DNA of 64,000 nt from Sphingosinicella humi (GCF_003129465.1 NZ_QFFF01000001.1:2031501-2095500); one strand, 5' to 3'. Positions 9,490-18,902 are shown, counted from the stretch's first letter. Numbers and translations are program-made. Notes: a model not told the origin generated them from the letters alone.

Positions 9490-11103
9490 ATGCGTCTTCT
9501 GCCCCTGGTTTCCGTTGCCGCCCTCATGATCGCCACGGCCGCGACTGCGCAAACGGAAGCCGATAAGGGCGGCGGCAAGGGCAAGAGCATCGAGGCGCTC
9601 CACAAGGAAGCCGTCGCCGAGGAGGCGGAAGCCGGATGGGCGCGGGCGCCGGTGGAGGAGCGCGAAGTCGTCACCCGCCACAGCGTCCGCGTCGGCGGCA
9701 AGACGCTCGGCTACGCCGCGACGGCGGGAACGCTCACCCTCCGCGACGCCGTCGGCAAGCCCGAGGCGAGCATCTTCTACACCGCCTACACTCTGGACGG
9801 CACGAAGCCCGGCACCAAGCGGCCGGTCATGTTCTTCTTCAACGGCGGGCCGGGCTCGGCGAGCCTCTGGCTGCACATGGGCTCCTTCGCTCCGGTGCGG
9901 CTTACCACCGGCAATCCGGAATATATCCGCCCCGCGCCGTTCGACTTCGGTCCGAATCCGGACACATTGCTCGGCACCACCGACCTCGTCTTCATCGATG
10001 CGCCCGGCGCCGGCTATTCGCGGCCGCTTGGCGATGCCAAGCCGTCCGATTTCTACGGCGTCGATCAGGACGTCGACGCCTTCGCCCGCGCCATCCTGCG
10101 CTACTCCACCAAGTTCGGGCGCTGGAACAGCCCGAAGTTCATCCTGGGCGAAAGCTACGGCACTTTGCGCGCGGGCGCGCTGGCCCATCAGCTCCAGGAG
10201 CGGGGCATGGCGCTGAACGGCGTCATCCTGCTCTCATCGATCATGAATTACGGCGTCCGCCAGCCCGGCTTCGACCAGATCTACCTCACCTATCTGCCGA
10301 GCTATGCCGCCACGGCCTGGTATCACAACCGCCTGCCCAGCCGTCCGGAGACCGTCGAGGAAGCGGTGGCGGCCGCGCGGCAATTCGCCGAGGGACCCTA
10401 TGCGGCTGCGCTCGCCAAGGGCCAGACGATCAGCCCCGAAGAACGCGACGCCGTCGCCCAGCGGATGAGCGAGCTGACGGGGCTTTCGGCCGACTTCATC
10501 AAGCGGGCGAACCTGCGTGTCGATCTCTCCCGCTTCCGCAAGGAGCTGCTGCGCGACGACCGCATCACGGTCGGCCGCTTCGATTCCCGCTACACCGGCG
10601 TCGACGGCGACGCGGCCGGCGAGGGCCCGGATTTCGACGCCTCGTCCGAAGCGATCAGCGGGGCCTTCATCGGCTCGCTGAACGGCTATCTGACCCATGA
10701 ACTCGGCTACAAGACCGACATGACCTATCGACTCAGCGCTCGCGATGCGCCCGGCTTCGAGTGGGACTGGAGCCATGCGGCGCCCGGAACCCGCCGCGAG
10801 CAGACCACGCCGAACACGGCCGTGGACCTGTCCGTGGCGATGCGAACCAATCCCTACCTCAAGGTGCTTTCGCTCAACGGCTATTACGACATGGCGACGC
10901 CCTTCTACGGCACCGAATACGACCTTCGCCACATGATGCTTGAGCCGGCGCAGCAGCGGAATCTGCAGTTCACCTATTATCCCGCCGGGCACATGACCTA
11001 TCTCAATCCCGACGCGCTCCGCCAGATGACGGCGGACATCGAGCGCTTCGTCGGCGAGGCGGTGGCCGAGGCTCGCAGCGGCACGCCGCCGGTGGCGCCC
11101 TAA
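9490..11103 (+). CDS. Secreted S10-family serine carboxypeptidase
   Basis: This exported peptidase of the S10 family is related to eukaryotic carboxypeptidase Y. The 537-residue product opens with a signal peptide (MRLLPLVSVAALMIATAATA). Catalytic elements are visible: the oxyanion region FFFNGGPGSAS, the nucleophile in LGESYGTLR, the Asp in LNGYYDMATPF and the His in YYPAGHMTYL. ATG 9490 follows GAAAGG by about 7 bases. Its last bases overlap the 3' end of the convergent FrhB-like gene. It begins the accessory stretch between nagZ and scpA. Substrate is unknown. Confidence 0.9.
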   Translation: MRLLPLVSVAALMIATAATAQTEADKGGGKGKSIEALHKEAVAEEAEAGWARAPVEEREVVTRHSVRVGGKTLGYAATAGTLTLRDAVGKPEASIFYTAYTLDGTKPGTKRPVMFFFNGGPGSASLWLHMGSFAPVRLTTGNPEYIRPAPFDFGPNPDTLLGTTDLVFIDAPGAGYSRPLGDAKPSDFYGVDQDVDAFARAILRYSTKFGRWNSPKFILGESYGTLRAGALAHQLQERGMALNGVILLSSIMNYGVRQPGFDQIYLTYLPSYAATAWYHNRLPSRPETVEEAVAAARQFAEGPYAAALAKGQTISPEERDAVAQRMSELTGLSADFIKRANLRVDLSRFRKELLRDDRITVGRFDSRYTGVDGDAAGEGPDFDASSEAISGAFIGSLNGYLTHELGYKTDMTYRLSARDAPGFEWDWSHAAPGTRREQTTPNTAVDLSVAMRTNPYLKVLSLNGYYDMATPFYGTEYDLRHMMLEPAQQRNLQFTYYPAGHMTYLNPDALRQMTADIERFVGEAVAEARSGTPPVAP

Positions 11104-12512
11104 CCGTGTCTACCGGTCGCCGTTTCGAGGCGATCGATCATCCGGCCGACCGGGCCGCGCGAGTAGGTGAGGCCCTGATAGACGGTCACCACCGTTCGCG
11201 CCCAACGAAGGTAGAGTGCGGGCCAGTGCAGGCGGCGGGCGAGGTCGAAGACGGGATGGCTCCAGACGGCGATGTGGTGGCGCATGCGGTAGATCAGCTT
11301 GCGTCGAAGAGGCAGGCCGCCTGAGTTGGCCTCGACGCGCTTGGCCGGACGCACGCCCGGGCGGCGCCAGCTCAGCCTGTAGGCCAGCCCTTCGCGGCGC
11401 TGCCTGAAGCCGGCGGCCTGGGTCTGCTCGACGAAGTCGGCGTCGACCGGAGTGAGGTCGAGGCGGCCTTCGCTGATCCCCTGCTTGATCAGCCTGTGCA
11501 GTTCCGGCGAACGGACGATGACGACGTTCGTCCCGCGCCCGTCCGACGAATAGGGTTCCACCCAGGCATCGCCGAAGGAGATGTCCGCTGTTTCCGCCAC
11601 CACGTCGTCGCAGAAGTCGCAGGCGCTGTTCTGGAAGAAGCCGGCGCCCCAGTCGCCGTCGACGAGATGCCACCAGTCCTGCGCCTCGCGACGGCCGTCG
11701 CGGCGGGTGATCTCGGCGCGATACCAGTTGGCCGGCCGGCACGGGTCCTTGAGGCGGAAGTCGATCCGCTGCACCTCCTCGGCCTTCATGCCCATCTGCC
11801 AAGCGAAGCTCTCGACCATGCGAGCGCTCTTCATGTGGCCGCAATAGAGGCCGAGGGTGAAGGCGATCCGATCGGAGAGCCTCTCGTCCTCGGCGCGGAG
11901 CAGGTTCACCGCCTTGATGAAGCAGGGAATGCCGACAACGGCGTAGCGCCCGGGGACGGATCGGATTTCATCAAGCACGCCCGACAACTCGATCGGATAA
12001 TAGCGCGACTTGGCGCCGGCGCGCACGGCCGCCTCGTCGCGGGAGATGCGATAGCGAAAATGGCGTCCTTCCTTCTCGGGATCATCGACCGCGACGACAT
12101 GGGCGACGCCCTCCACGAGCCCCTGGCGCAGCAGTTCGGCCGCGATCCAGCTCACCAGCCCGCCGGAGCTGCCTTCCTCGCGAAAGCCGTCCCGCGCATG
12201 GCCAACATAAGCGGCCTCGAAGGGACCAACCCGTTCGTCTTGATAACGAGCGGCCGGAAAGAGATGAGCCGCCAGCGCGCGCTCGTCCCGTGCAGTGGGT
12301 GAGAAGGGGCAGATGCGGGCAAAGGAGGGCGATGGCTCGCCTAGCCATTCGGCCGGCCCCGCGGGTTTGAGCTGGCCGTGGCGGTCCCACCTCATTCTGC
12401 CCTTGTCGGCGAGACAGGCGCCGCAACCGATGCACAGGCCGGATGCCATCATGTCGCGGCGGCTGACCGGGCGCGCCTCTTCCGGCGAAGCAAGGCAGCT
12501 AGGCGAGGACAT
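11100..12512 (-). CDS. Coenzyme F420 hydrogenase/dehydrogenase beta-subunit (FrhB)-like protein
   Basis: This is a flavin and iron-sulphur oxidoreductase of the FrhB/FdhB family. The 470-residue product has an N-terminal cysteine cluster (LCIGCGACLADKG, then a Cys in ARICPFSP). The family's C-terminal domain is marked by GIPCFIKAV, YCGHMKS and CDFCDDVVAETADISFGDAW. A basic C-terminal region may be membrane-associated. It overlaps the preceding pyruvyl transferase gene by 14 bases, so the two form an operon. This pairing recurs in polysaccharide-modification loci, where the FrhB-like partner's reaction is not established. The start may be at 12512 or at the Met-Met near 12452. Confidence 0.8.
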   Translation of the reverse strand: MSSPSCLASPEEARPVSRRDMMASGLCIGCGACLADKGRMRWDRHGQLKPAGPAEWLGEPSPSFARICPFSPTARDERALAAHLFPAARYQDERVGPFEAAYVGHARDGFREEGSSGGLVSWIAAELLRQGLVEGVAHVVAVDDPEKEGRHFRYRISRDEAAVRAGAKSRYYPIELSGVLDEIRSVPGRYAVVGIPCFIKAVNLLRAEDERLSDRIAFTLGLYCGHMKSARMVESFAWQMGMKAEEVQRIDFRLKDPCRPANWYRAEITRRDGRREAQDWWHLVDGDWGAGFFQNSACDFCDDVVAETADISFGDAWVEPYSSDGRGTNVVIVRSPELHRLIKQGISEGRLDLTPVDADFVEQTQAAGFRQRREGLAYRLSWRRPGVRPAKRVEANSGGLPLRRKLIYRMRHHIAVWSHPVFDLARRLHWPALYLRWARTVVTVYQGLTYSRGPVGRMIDRLETATGRHG

Positions 12513-13593
12513 GGTCGAGATAGGAGGCGGACTGGCGGCGCAGCGCGGCGATCCGCTCGTGGACGGCGGGGCCTAGGGGTTCGGCGAGGAGCCTGTGGAA
12601 ATGCGAGGTGGGAGTGTCTTCGGCAACGACGTGCTTCTGCGCACCGACAGCGTCGGCGAGATCGCGCACCTTGTTGAAGCGATAGGGAGACGTGGCGCAG
12701 GCGAAGGGCCGGCCATATAGGAGCGCGAACACGCAGCCATGAAAGAAGTTGGTCGCGATCGCGGCGGAGGCGGCCATCAGCTTGGCGAAACGCTCGGGAC
12801 CGGCGGTGAGCAGCTGCTCGTCCGCCCAGTCGTTGCGATAGCCTATGCTGAGGAGTTTGTAGCCATGGGCCGCCGCGCTGCGCCGGACGCGCTCCGTGAA
12901 CCAGGCCGGAAAGCTGTGGCCATAGACCGCGATATAGGGCTGGCGCCGTTGAACCTGGCCAGGCGAAACCTTGGGCGGGAACTGGAGGCAGGGGTCCAGC
13001 ACCAGCTCGGGCTCGCGGTTCAGCGCATCACGGACCATCCGGCGGCTGTTCTCGTCGCGGACGGAGATAAAGGAAAAGCGCTTGAGCAGTGCCGTCCACC
13101 AACCGTCCAGGCCGTCGGCGGCGTCGTGGTTGCCGAAGCTGGCGGCGTAGGAGACGAGGCGTTCGACGTTGAGTCCGGCGCCGTAGAAGAGCGGCCGTCC
13201 GCCATACCAGGGATGGCGGAGGTTCCAGACCTCGTCGCTGCCGACGATGACGACGTCATAGCGCTCGAGCCCTTGCGGATCGTCGAGCCGAAACCGCGCG
13301 GAACGGGGCAGGGCATCGAAGGCGCCGAGGAAACGTCGGGTCTTGAGAGCGTAGAGCCGATAATCGGACCGCGACGTCCGCTCGGGCAATAGCGGCCGGA
13401 GCGCGCAGCGCCATTCCGCCCGGTTCACCTTGGCCGAATCATGGTCGAGAAGAACCGCGTCATCGCCCCGAGCGCGCAAGCCTTCGACGAGGCAGCGCGC
13501 TTGCCAATAGGAGCCGTAGTTGATGCAGCGGTGGAAGGTGAGAACACCGATTTTCCGGCGGCGCGGCATGATCTCGAGCCAATGCGCCGCCAT
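12499..13593 (-). CDS. Polysaccharide pyruvyl transferase family protein
   Basis: This is a WcaK/CsaB-type transferase predicted to add ketal-linked pyruvate, or a related group, to cell-surface glycans. The 364-residue product opens with KIGVLTFHRCINYGSYWQ, the family's N-terminal signature. It also shows YDVVIVGSDEVWN, FISVRDENSRRM, a central VLDPCLQF and FHGCVFALLYGRPF, all typical of the family. The start at 13593 has GGGGGAA about 8 bases upstream; an alternative is 13569. It is the first gene of a two-gene operon with the FrhB-like protein. No glycosyltransferases are adjacent, so the target glycan is made elsewhere. Confidence 0.82.
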   Translation of the reverse strand: MAAHWLEIMPRRRKIGVLTFHRCINYGSYWQARCLVEGLRARGDDAVLLDHDSAKVNRAEWRCALRPLLPERTSRSDYRLYALKTRRFLGAFDALPRSARFRLDDPQGLERYDVVIVGSDEVWNLRHPWYGGRPLFYGAGLNVERLVSYAASFGNHDAADGLDGWWTALLKRFSFISVRDENSRRMVRDALNREPELVLDPCLQFPPKVSPGQVQRRQPYIAVYGHSFPAWFTERVRRSAAAHGYKLLSIGYRNDWADEQLLTAGPERFAKLMAASAAIATNFFHGCVFALLYGRPFACATSPYRFNKVRDLADAVGAQKHVVAEDTPTSHFHRLLAEPLGPAVHERIAALRRQSASYLDHVLA

Positions 13594-13657
13594 GGCCGAT
13601 GTTCCCCCGGCCGGTCGCAAACGGGAACCCGTAAGCGGCCCCGTCATTGGCTCAGAC

Positions 13658-14269
13658 ATGAAGGCTCTGATCGTCCCGTTCGTGCTCGCTTTGCTGCTCG
13701 TCGGTTGTCGCGAGATCGCCACCGAAACGGGGGAATATCGACCGACCGAGGCAGGGACGGTGGATCATGCGCTTTGCCTGCTCGGCTTCACGGGCATCCC
13801 GCTGACGGAGCTGCTGACGGGGCATCATCTCGTAGAAGCGACCGTCAACGGACGGCCCGGCCATTTCGTGCTCGACACCGGCGCCAATCTCAGCGTGCTG
13901 GACGCCGCCCATGTTCAGGATTTCGGCTTATCCGGAGACACGGCGGCGCCCGGCGCCGCGATCGGGCTGGGCGGCACGATGAAGGCGCGCCAGCTGTCGG
14001 TCGACAGCCTCGCCATCGGCCCGGTGGCGATCCGTCAGCGATCGATGGCGGTCGCGGATCTATCGCAGTTGACCGATGTGCTGAGGCCGTTCGCCGGAGG
14101 GACGCCCATTCACGGCATCATCGGACACGATGTGATGGAGGAGCATCGGGCCGTGATCGATGTTGCGGGGCCGGTCCTCTACCTGATCGAGCCTGACGAG
14201 GCTCCGGCCCCGGTGCCGGTCGGACGATGCCTCGCCGACGAGGAAAGCCCGCCGCCCTCCAACCGATGA
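13658..14269 (+). CDS. Lipoprotein with retropepsin-like aspartyl protease domain
   Basis: This 203-residue product begins with a lipoprotein signal (MKALIVPFVLALLLVGC), with lipobox Cys at residue 17. One aspartyl-protease domain follows, with the catalytic DTGAN in GHFVLDTGANLSVLD. A second conserved segment (IHGIIGHDVMEEHRAVID) resembles the flap and C-terminal parts of bacterial single-domain pepsin-like proteins. A single active-site Asp implies dimerisation. The start is ATG 13658; the ribosome site is weak. It is divergent from the pyruvyl transferase gene with 64 bases between them. Substrate is unknown. Confidence 0.72.
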   Translation: MKALIVPFVLALLLVGCREIATETGEYRPTEAGTVDHALCLLGFTGIPLTELLTGHHLVEATVNGRPGHFVLDTGANLSVLDAAHVQDFGLSGDTAAPGAAIGLGGTMKARQLSVDSLAIGPVAIRQRSMAVADLSQLTDVLRPFAGGTPIHGIIGHDVMEEHRAVIDVAGPVLYLIEPDEAPAPVPVGRCLADEESPPPSNR

Positions 14270-14311
14270 TTTCTGGTTCGCATCGGGCGTCTTTCCGCTT
14301 AGTCTCCCCTC

Positions 14312-15073
14312 GTGGAGTTCGACGATTCCTTCGACGATGCGCCCGCCGTGGCGGAGGCGGAACGGCTGACGCTGGACCTCGACGGGTGGGAAGGGCCGCT
14401 TGATCTGCTGCTCACGCTGGCGCGGACGCAGAAGGTCGATCTTGCCAAGATCTCGATCCTGGCGCTTACCGAGCAATATCTCGCTTTCATCGCCGATGCG
14501 AAGCGGCTCCGCCTCGAGATCGCCGCCGACTATCTCGTGATGGCGGCCTGGCTCGCCTATCTCAAATCCTGCCTGCTGCTGCCCAAGGATCCGGAGCAGG
14601 ACCCGAGCCCGGAGGAATTGGCGCTTCGTCTCCAGCTTCGGCTGCAGCGGCTGGGTGCGATGCGCGAGGCGGGAGCGCGACTGCTGGCCCGCGATCGGGT
14701 CGGACGCGACGTGTTCCTGCGCGGCGCACCGGAGGGGCTGCGCGTCGTCCGCAAGGCGGCGTGGCAGGCCGAGCTCTACGACCTGATCTCCGCTTATGGC
14801 TCCGTGCGCGCACGGACCGAGCCGGCGGTGCATATCGTTTCGCGGCGGCCGGTGATGACCTTGGAGGAGGCACTGCAGAGGGTCGAGCGGTTGATCGGGG
14901 CGAGCCTTGAGTGGGCGACGCTCGAATCCTTTCTCCCCGACACCCAGGATGCGGAGTTCCGCCGCTCGGCGCTCGCCTCCAGCTTCGTCGCCAGCCTCGA
15001 GCTGGCGCGGCAGGGAAGGATCGAGCTCGATCAGCGATCCGCCTTTTCGCCGCTCTTGATCCGGGCCGCATGA
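14312..15073 (+). CDS. scpA: Segregation and condensation protein A
   Basis: ScpA is the kleisin of the bacterial Smc-ScpAB condensin and bridges the Smc heads. The 253-residue product has the hallmark N-terminal EGPLDLLLTLARTQKVDLAK and a hydrophobic DYLVMAAWLAYLKSCLLLP segment. The C-terminal winged-helix region ends near FLPDTQDAEFRRSALASSF. The start is GTG 14312. Its stop overlaps the scpB start (ATGA), the usual coupling. Confidence 0.94.
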   Translation: MEFDDSFDDAPAVAEAERLTLDLDGWEGPLDLLLTLARTQKVDLAKISILALTEQYLAFIADAKRLRLEIAADYLVMAAWLAYLKSCLLLPKDPEQDPSPEELALRLQLRLQRLGAMREAGARLLARDRVGRDVFLRGAPEGLRVVRKAAWQAELYDLISAYGSVRARTEPAVHIVSRRPVMTLEEALQRVERLIGASLEWATLESFLPDTQDAEFRRSALASSFVASLELARQGRIELDQRSAFSPLLIRAA

Positions 15074-15648
15074 AAGAGCTGCCGGACGACATCCGCGCCG
15101 TCGAGGCGACTCTGTTCGCCGCCGAGGAGCCGATGACGGAGCGGGAGATCGTCGATTATGTCGGCGAGGGCGTCGATGTAGCGTCGGCGCTGCAGGTGCT
15201 GGCGGAGCAATATGCCGGCCGCGGCATCAATCTCGTCGAGCGAGGCAAGCGCTGGCATTTCCAGACCGCGGCCGACATGGCCCATATATTGCGGCGGGAG
15301 CGGGACGAGGTGAGGAAACTCTCCCGCGCCGCGGTCGAAACCCTCGCCATCATCGCCTATCACGAGCCGGTCAGCCGCGCCGAGATCGAGGCGATCCGCG
15401 GCGTGCAGATTTCCAAGGGCACGCTCGACGTGCTGATGGAGGCGGGCTGGGTGCGGCCGGCCGGACGCCGCGAGGTGCCGGGGCGGCCGCTCATCTACGC
15501 CACGACTGCAACCTTCCTGCAGCATTTCGGCCTTAGCAGCCGGCGCGATCTTCCGGGGATCGACGATCTGAAGGCCGCCGGACTGCTCGATCCGATCGAT
15601 GCGGCGATGGAGCAGCTAGAACTGGAAACGCAGCGTGATGAGGACTAG
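15070..15648 (+). CDS. scpB: Segregation and condensation protein B
   Basis: ScpB is a winged-helix dimer that binds the ScpA linker in the Smc-ScpAB complex. The 192-residue product shows [36 protein letters not shown] and [18 protein letters not shown], all typical of ScpB. The start ATG 15070 lies in the ATGA overlap with scpA. tatA begins 32 bases downstream, a sphingomonad-like arrangement. Confidence 0.94.
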   Translation: MKELPDDIRAVEATLFAAEEPMTEREIVDYVGEGVDVASALQVLAEQYAGRGINLVERGKRWHFQTAADMAHILRRERDEVRKLSRAAVETLAIIAYHEPVSRAEIEAIRGVQISKGTLDVLMEAGWVRPAGRREVPGRPLIYATTATFLQHFGLSSRRDLPGIDDLKAAGLLDPIDAAMEQLELETQRDED

Positions 15649-15680
15649 GTAAGTCCTCAAGCGTAATCGGAGATTTTGAA

Positions 15681-15929
15681 ATGGGTGGTCTCAGCCTCTG
15701 GCATTGGCTCGTCGTCGGCGTCATCATCTTGCTGCTGTTCGGCAAGGGCCGTTTCTCCGACATGATGGGCGATGTCGCCAAGGGCATCAAAAGCTTCAAG
15801 AAAGGCATGAGCGAGGACGAGGAGAAGCCGGCCGAGCCGCGCCGCATCGAGGGTGGCCGCACGGTCGATGCCACTCCCCCCGTCGAGCGCAGCCCTGTCG
15901 TCGACCCGGAAGAACGGCGCGAGCCCTGA
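15681..15929 (+). CDS. tatA: Twin-arginine translocase subunit TatA
   Basis: TatA polymerises to form the conduit that exports folded proteins across the inner membrane. The 82-residue product has a single N-terminal helix ([18 protein letters not shown]), the Phe-Gly hinge ([13 protein letters not shown]), an amphipathic helix and a charged tail. It is first in a tatABC operon. Confidence 0.95.
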   Translation: MGGLSLWHWLVVGVIILLLFGKGRFSDMMGDVAKGIKSFKKGMSEDEEKPAEPRRIEGGRTVDATPPVERSPVVDPEERREP

Positions 15930-15955
15930 TCGGCTCGCCTGAAGGGCGGGGCTGA

Positions 15956-16303
15956 ATGTTCGATATTGCACCTACCGAGCTGTTGATCGTCGCCCTGGTC
16001 GCGCTCGTCGTGATCGGGCCCAAGGACCTGCCGCGCGTGATGCGCACCGTCGGCAACTGGGTCGGCAAGGCACGGGGCATGGCGCGCCACTTCCGTTCCG
16101 GCCTGGATACGATGATGCGCGAGGCCGAGCTCGAGGAGATGGAGAAGAAGTGGAAGGCGGAGAATGAGCGCATCATGCGCGACTTCCCCTCCGCCGCCCC
16201 GCCCGCTCCGCCGTCATCGACCAGCCAGGACTCGGCGGCCTCGCTGCCCGAGGGTCAGATGCCGCCGCCTCGCGACGGCGACGATCGGCGGGAACTGCCA
16301 TGA
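15956..16303 (+). CDS. tatB: Twin-arginine translocase subunit TatB
   Basis: TatB forms the signal-peptide receptor with TatC. The 115-residue product begins MFDIAPTELLIVALVALVVI. The helix is followed by GPKDLPRVMRTVGNWVGKAR, which distinguishes TatB from TatA, then by a long amphipathic helix and a Pro/Ser-rich tail. It lies 26 bases after tatA, and its stop overlaps the tatC start (ATGA). Confidence 0.95.
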   Translation: MFDIAPTELLIVALVALVVIGPKDLPRVMRTVGNWVGKARGMARHFRSGLDTMMREAELEEMEKKWKAENERIMRDFPSAAPPAPPSSTSQDSAASLPEGQMPPPRDGDDRRELP

Positions 16304-17070
16304 GGGACGTGGACGACAGTCGCGCTCCCTTGATGGACCATTTGATCGAGTTGAGGCGGCGGCTGATCTGGTCCTTCGCGGCGCTGTTCGTCGCTTTCGG
16401 CGTCTGCTTCTACTTCGCCGACGACATCTTCGCCTTCCTGGCGCAGCCGCTCGTCGACGCTTTCGGCCCGGGCGAGGGCAAGCTGGTCTACACCAAGCTC
16501 TATGAGGCCTTCTTCGTCGAGGTCAGGGTCGCCTTCTTCGCCGCTTTCTTCCTCGCCTTCCCGGTCATCGCCAATCAGATATGGGCCTTCGTCGCGCCGG
16601 GACTCTACGCCAAGGAGAAGCGCGCCTTCCTGCCCTTTCTGATCGCCACGCCGGTGCTGTTCGTGATGGGCGGAGCACTGGCTTACTATGTAGTGATGCC
16701 GACCGCGTTCCGCTTTTTTCTTGGCTTTCAGGGTAATCTCGGGGGCATCGAGCAGGAAGCGCTGCCCTCGATCGGCGAGTATCTCAGCCTCGTCATGCAC
16801 TTCATCCTGGCGTTCGGCATCGCCTTTCTGCTGCCGGTGCTGCTGATGCTGCTGGAGCGGGCCGGTATCGTCACCCGCGACCAGCTGAAACGCGGGCGGC
16901 GCTACGCCATCCTCGTCGCCTTCGTCATCGCCGCCGTGGCGACGCCGCCGGACGTTCTCTCCCAGTTCATGCTCGCCGTGCCCCTCATCCTGCTCTACGA
17001 ACTGTCGCTTATCGCCATCTGGTTCACCGAGCGCCGGCGGGTCCGGGAAACAGGGACGGAGCTGCTTTGA
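16300..17070 (+). CDS. tatC: Twin-arginine translocase subunit TatC
   Basis: TatC is the six-helix receptor for twin-arginine signal peptides. The 256-residue product has the conserved N-terminal MDHLIELRRRLIWS and the periplasmic-loop FVAPGLYAKEKR. Six hydrophobic segments follow, including a VATPPDVLSQF loop. The next gene, the phospholipase-D-like protein, starts inside its stop codon. Confidence 0.95.
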   Translation: MRDVDDSRAPLMDHLIELRRRLIWSFAALFVAFGVCFYFADDIFAFLAQPLVDAFGPGEGKLVYTKLYEAFFVEVRVAFFAAFFLAFPVIANQIWAFVAPGLYAKEKRAFLPFLIATPVLFVMGGALAYYVVMPTAFRFFLGFQGNLGGIEQEALPSIGEYLSLVMHFILAFGIAFLLPVLLMLLERAGIVTRDQLKRGRRYAILVAFVIAAVATPPDVLSQFMLAVPLILLYELSLIAIWFTERRRVRETGTELL

Positions 17071-18902
17071 AGGACCGGGGCCCGCCGTTTCTCGAACCCG
17101 ATAATGCAATGCTGGCGGTCAAGCACCCGCTCGACTGGATGAAACCGGCGCCGCCCCGGCAAGGCTGCCGCGTCACGCCGCTGGTCGAGGCGGCCGACAT
17201 GTATCCCCGGCTGGAGCGGCTGGTGCTGAACGCGACGCGATCGGTCTGGCTCTCCTTCCGCATCTTCGATCCGGACACCAAGCTCCGTTCGGAGGAGGCG
17301 AAGGCGCTTGGCCTTGCCGACTGGTCCGAGCTTCTCGCCCACACCGTCAGGCGCGGTGTCGAGGTCCGCATCCTCCTTTCCGATTTCGAACCGGTGCTCG
17401 CCGACTATCTGCACGCCGGCTCCTGGTGCACTTATTGGGCGATCCGCAACATATTGGAGAGGCTGGAGGAAGAAGAGCGCGAGCGGCTCCAGCTCATCAT
17501 CATCCAGCATGAAGGCGAGATGGGCCGGGGCTGGCGGCAGCTGCTGCACTTCTTGCTCCGCCGCCGCATCCGCAAGGTGGTCGAAAAGCTCCTGCAGAAG
17601 ACGTCGCACGACGATGGCGGTCTCGATACCCGGCCGGGCCTGTGGCGCCATGTCGAATGGGAGGAAGAGAAGGCGCAGGGCTGGAAGGCCGCTCCGCCGC
17701 CCCGTCTCTGGCCCGCCACCTATCATCAGAAATTCGTCGTGATCGACGGCGAGAAGGCGATCATCGGCGGCCTGGACCTCGACGAGCGGCGCTGGGACGA
17801 CCGCCGCCATCACCAGCGCGCCGACCGGACCTGGCACGACATCTCGGCGCTGATCGAGGGACCGGCGGTGGCCGATGCTGAGTGCCATTTCGCTCGCCTC
17901 TGGAATCGCGAGATGCCGCGCTATCGCGCCACCGTCGCCGAGTGGATCGACGGCTGCGGCCGGGAGCTGATGCTCGATCCCCTTACGGAGATTGGCGACG
18001 CGGACCAAAACAATGTGTCATCCCGGCGGAAGCCGGGACCCAAGAACACTAAGGAAGCCGGAATCGCTCGGCATAATTTGGACAAGTCGAGTTCTTGGGT
18101 CCCGGCTTCCGCCGGGATGACGGATAAGGCGACGGTTCAACTCGCCCGGACGATGTCGCTGAAGTCGGACGGCCTGTTCGCCATCGGCCCGAAGCCCGGT
18201 ATTCGCGAGTTGAAGGCGGCGCACAAGGCGGTGATCCTCTCCGCCCGGCGCCGGCTATACATCGAGGGCCAGTTCTTCCGCTCCAACGCCGCCGCCGACT
18301 GGATCGAGGCGGCGCTCCGGGCCAGCCCCGAACTGGAGGTGATCATCCTGGTCGCCAACGCGCCGGAGGAAATCGCCTTCGAAGGCCAGACCGACAATCT
18401 GGCGCATCGCCATGGTGAGCATCTTCAGGCCCGAGCGTTGGGCCGGCTGCTTCGAAAGGCGGGGCCTAACCGTATCGGCCTGTTCACCCTCGCCAAGGAC
18501 GAACCCGTCAAGCCCAGCGAGGAAAAGTTCGAGGACACCCGCGGAACCGCCTTCGGCTCCGGCCTCATCCACATTCATTCCAAGCTGCTGATTGCCGACG
18601 ATGCGGCCTGCCTGCTGTCCTCGGCCAATATCAACGGCCGCAGCTTCGAATGGGATACGGAGCTGGGCTTCATCTGGACCGAGCCGGGCGACGCCATCGC
18701 CGCCTTCCGCCGCAGCCTCTGGAAACAGCTGTTCGGGGGGTCGGTCGCCGCCGATCTCGACCTCGAAGGCTGGCGCGACATCGCCCGCCACAACAGCACC
18801 GCCGATCCCGGGCACCGCCGGGGCTTCGTTATCCCCTACCAGCTCGGCCGCGCCCGCCGCTTCGGGCGCCCCTACTGGTTCATCCCCGACGATCTGGTCT
18901 GA
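17067..18902 (+). CDS. Phospholipase D/cardiolipin synthase-like protein with in-frame repeat insertion
   Basis: This 611-residue phospholipase D superfamily protein has two HKD motifs: YHQKFVVIDGEKAIIGGLD near residue 220, and HIHSKLLIADDAACLLSSAN near residue 505 with the following NGRSFEWDTE. Such enzymes transfer phosphatidyl groups or hydrolyse phospholipids; the layout fits the long PLD-like proteins rather than classic ClsA. There is no signal peptide or clear membrane helix. The start TTG 17067 has AGGGACGGAG about 8 bases upstream and overlaps the tatC stop; ATG 17109 is an alternative. About 35 residues between the two catalytic domains (about 317-352, containing SSRRKPGPK and SSWVPASAGMT) are encoded by a palindromic repeat inserted in frame. 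Confidence 0.82.
   Translation: MKDRGPPFLEPDNAMLAVKHPLDWMKPAPPRQGCRVTPLVEAADMYPRLERLVLNATRSVWLSFRIFDPDTKLRSEEAKALGLADWSELLAHTVRRGVEVRILLSDFEPVLADYLHAGSWCTYWAIRNILERLEEEERERLQLIIIQHEGEMGRGWRQLLHFLLRRRIRKVVEKLLQKTSHDDGGLDTRPGLWRHVEWEEEKAQGWKAAPPPRLWPATYHQKFVVIDGEKAIIGGLDLDERRWDDRRHHQRADRTWHDISALIEGPAVADAECHFARLWNREMPRYRATVAEWIDGCGRELMLDPLTEIGDADQNNVSSRRKPGPKNTKEAGIARHNLDKSSSWVPASAGMTDKATVQLARTMSLKSDGLFAIGPKPGIRELKAAHKAVILSARRRLYIEGQFFRSNAAADWIEAALRASPELEVIILVANAPEEIAFEGQTDNLAHRHGEHLQARALGRLLRKAGPNRIGLFTLAKDEPVKPSEEKFEDTRGTAFGSGLIHIHSKLLIADDAACLLSSANINGRSFEWDTELGFIWTEPGDAIAAFRRSLWKQLFGGSVAADLDLEGWRDIARHNSTADPGHRRGFVIPYQLGRARRFGRPYWFIPDDLV
18017..18121. repeat. Palindromic element inserted in frame in the PLD-like gene
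   Basis: A perfect 31-base inverted repeat (18017-18047 and 18091-18121) flanks a 43-base spacer. The arms begin GTCATCCCGGCGGAAGCCGG. Total length is 105 bases, exactly 35 codons, so the reading frame continues. The arm sequence matches a repeat type that is usually intergenic in sphingomonads and other Proteobacteria. Here it lies in the linker between the two catalytic domains of the host protein. Confidence 0.92.
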
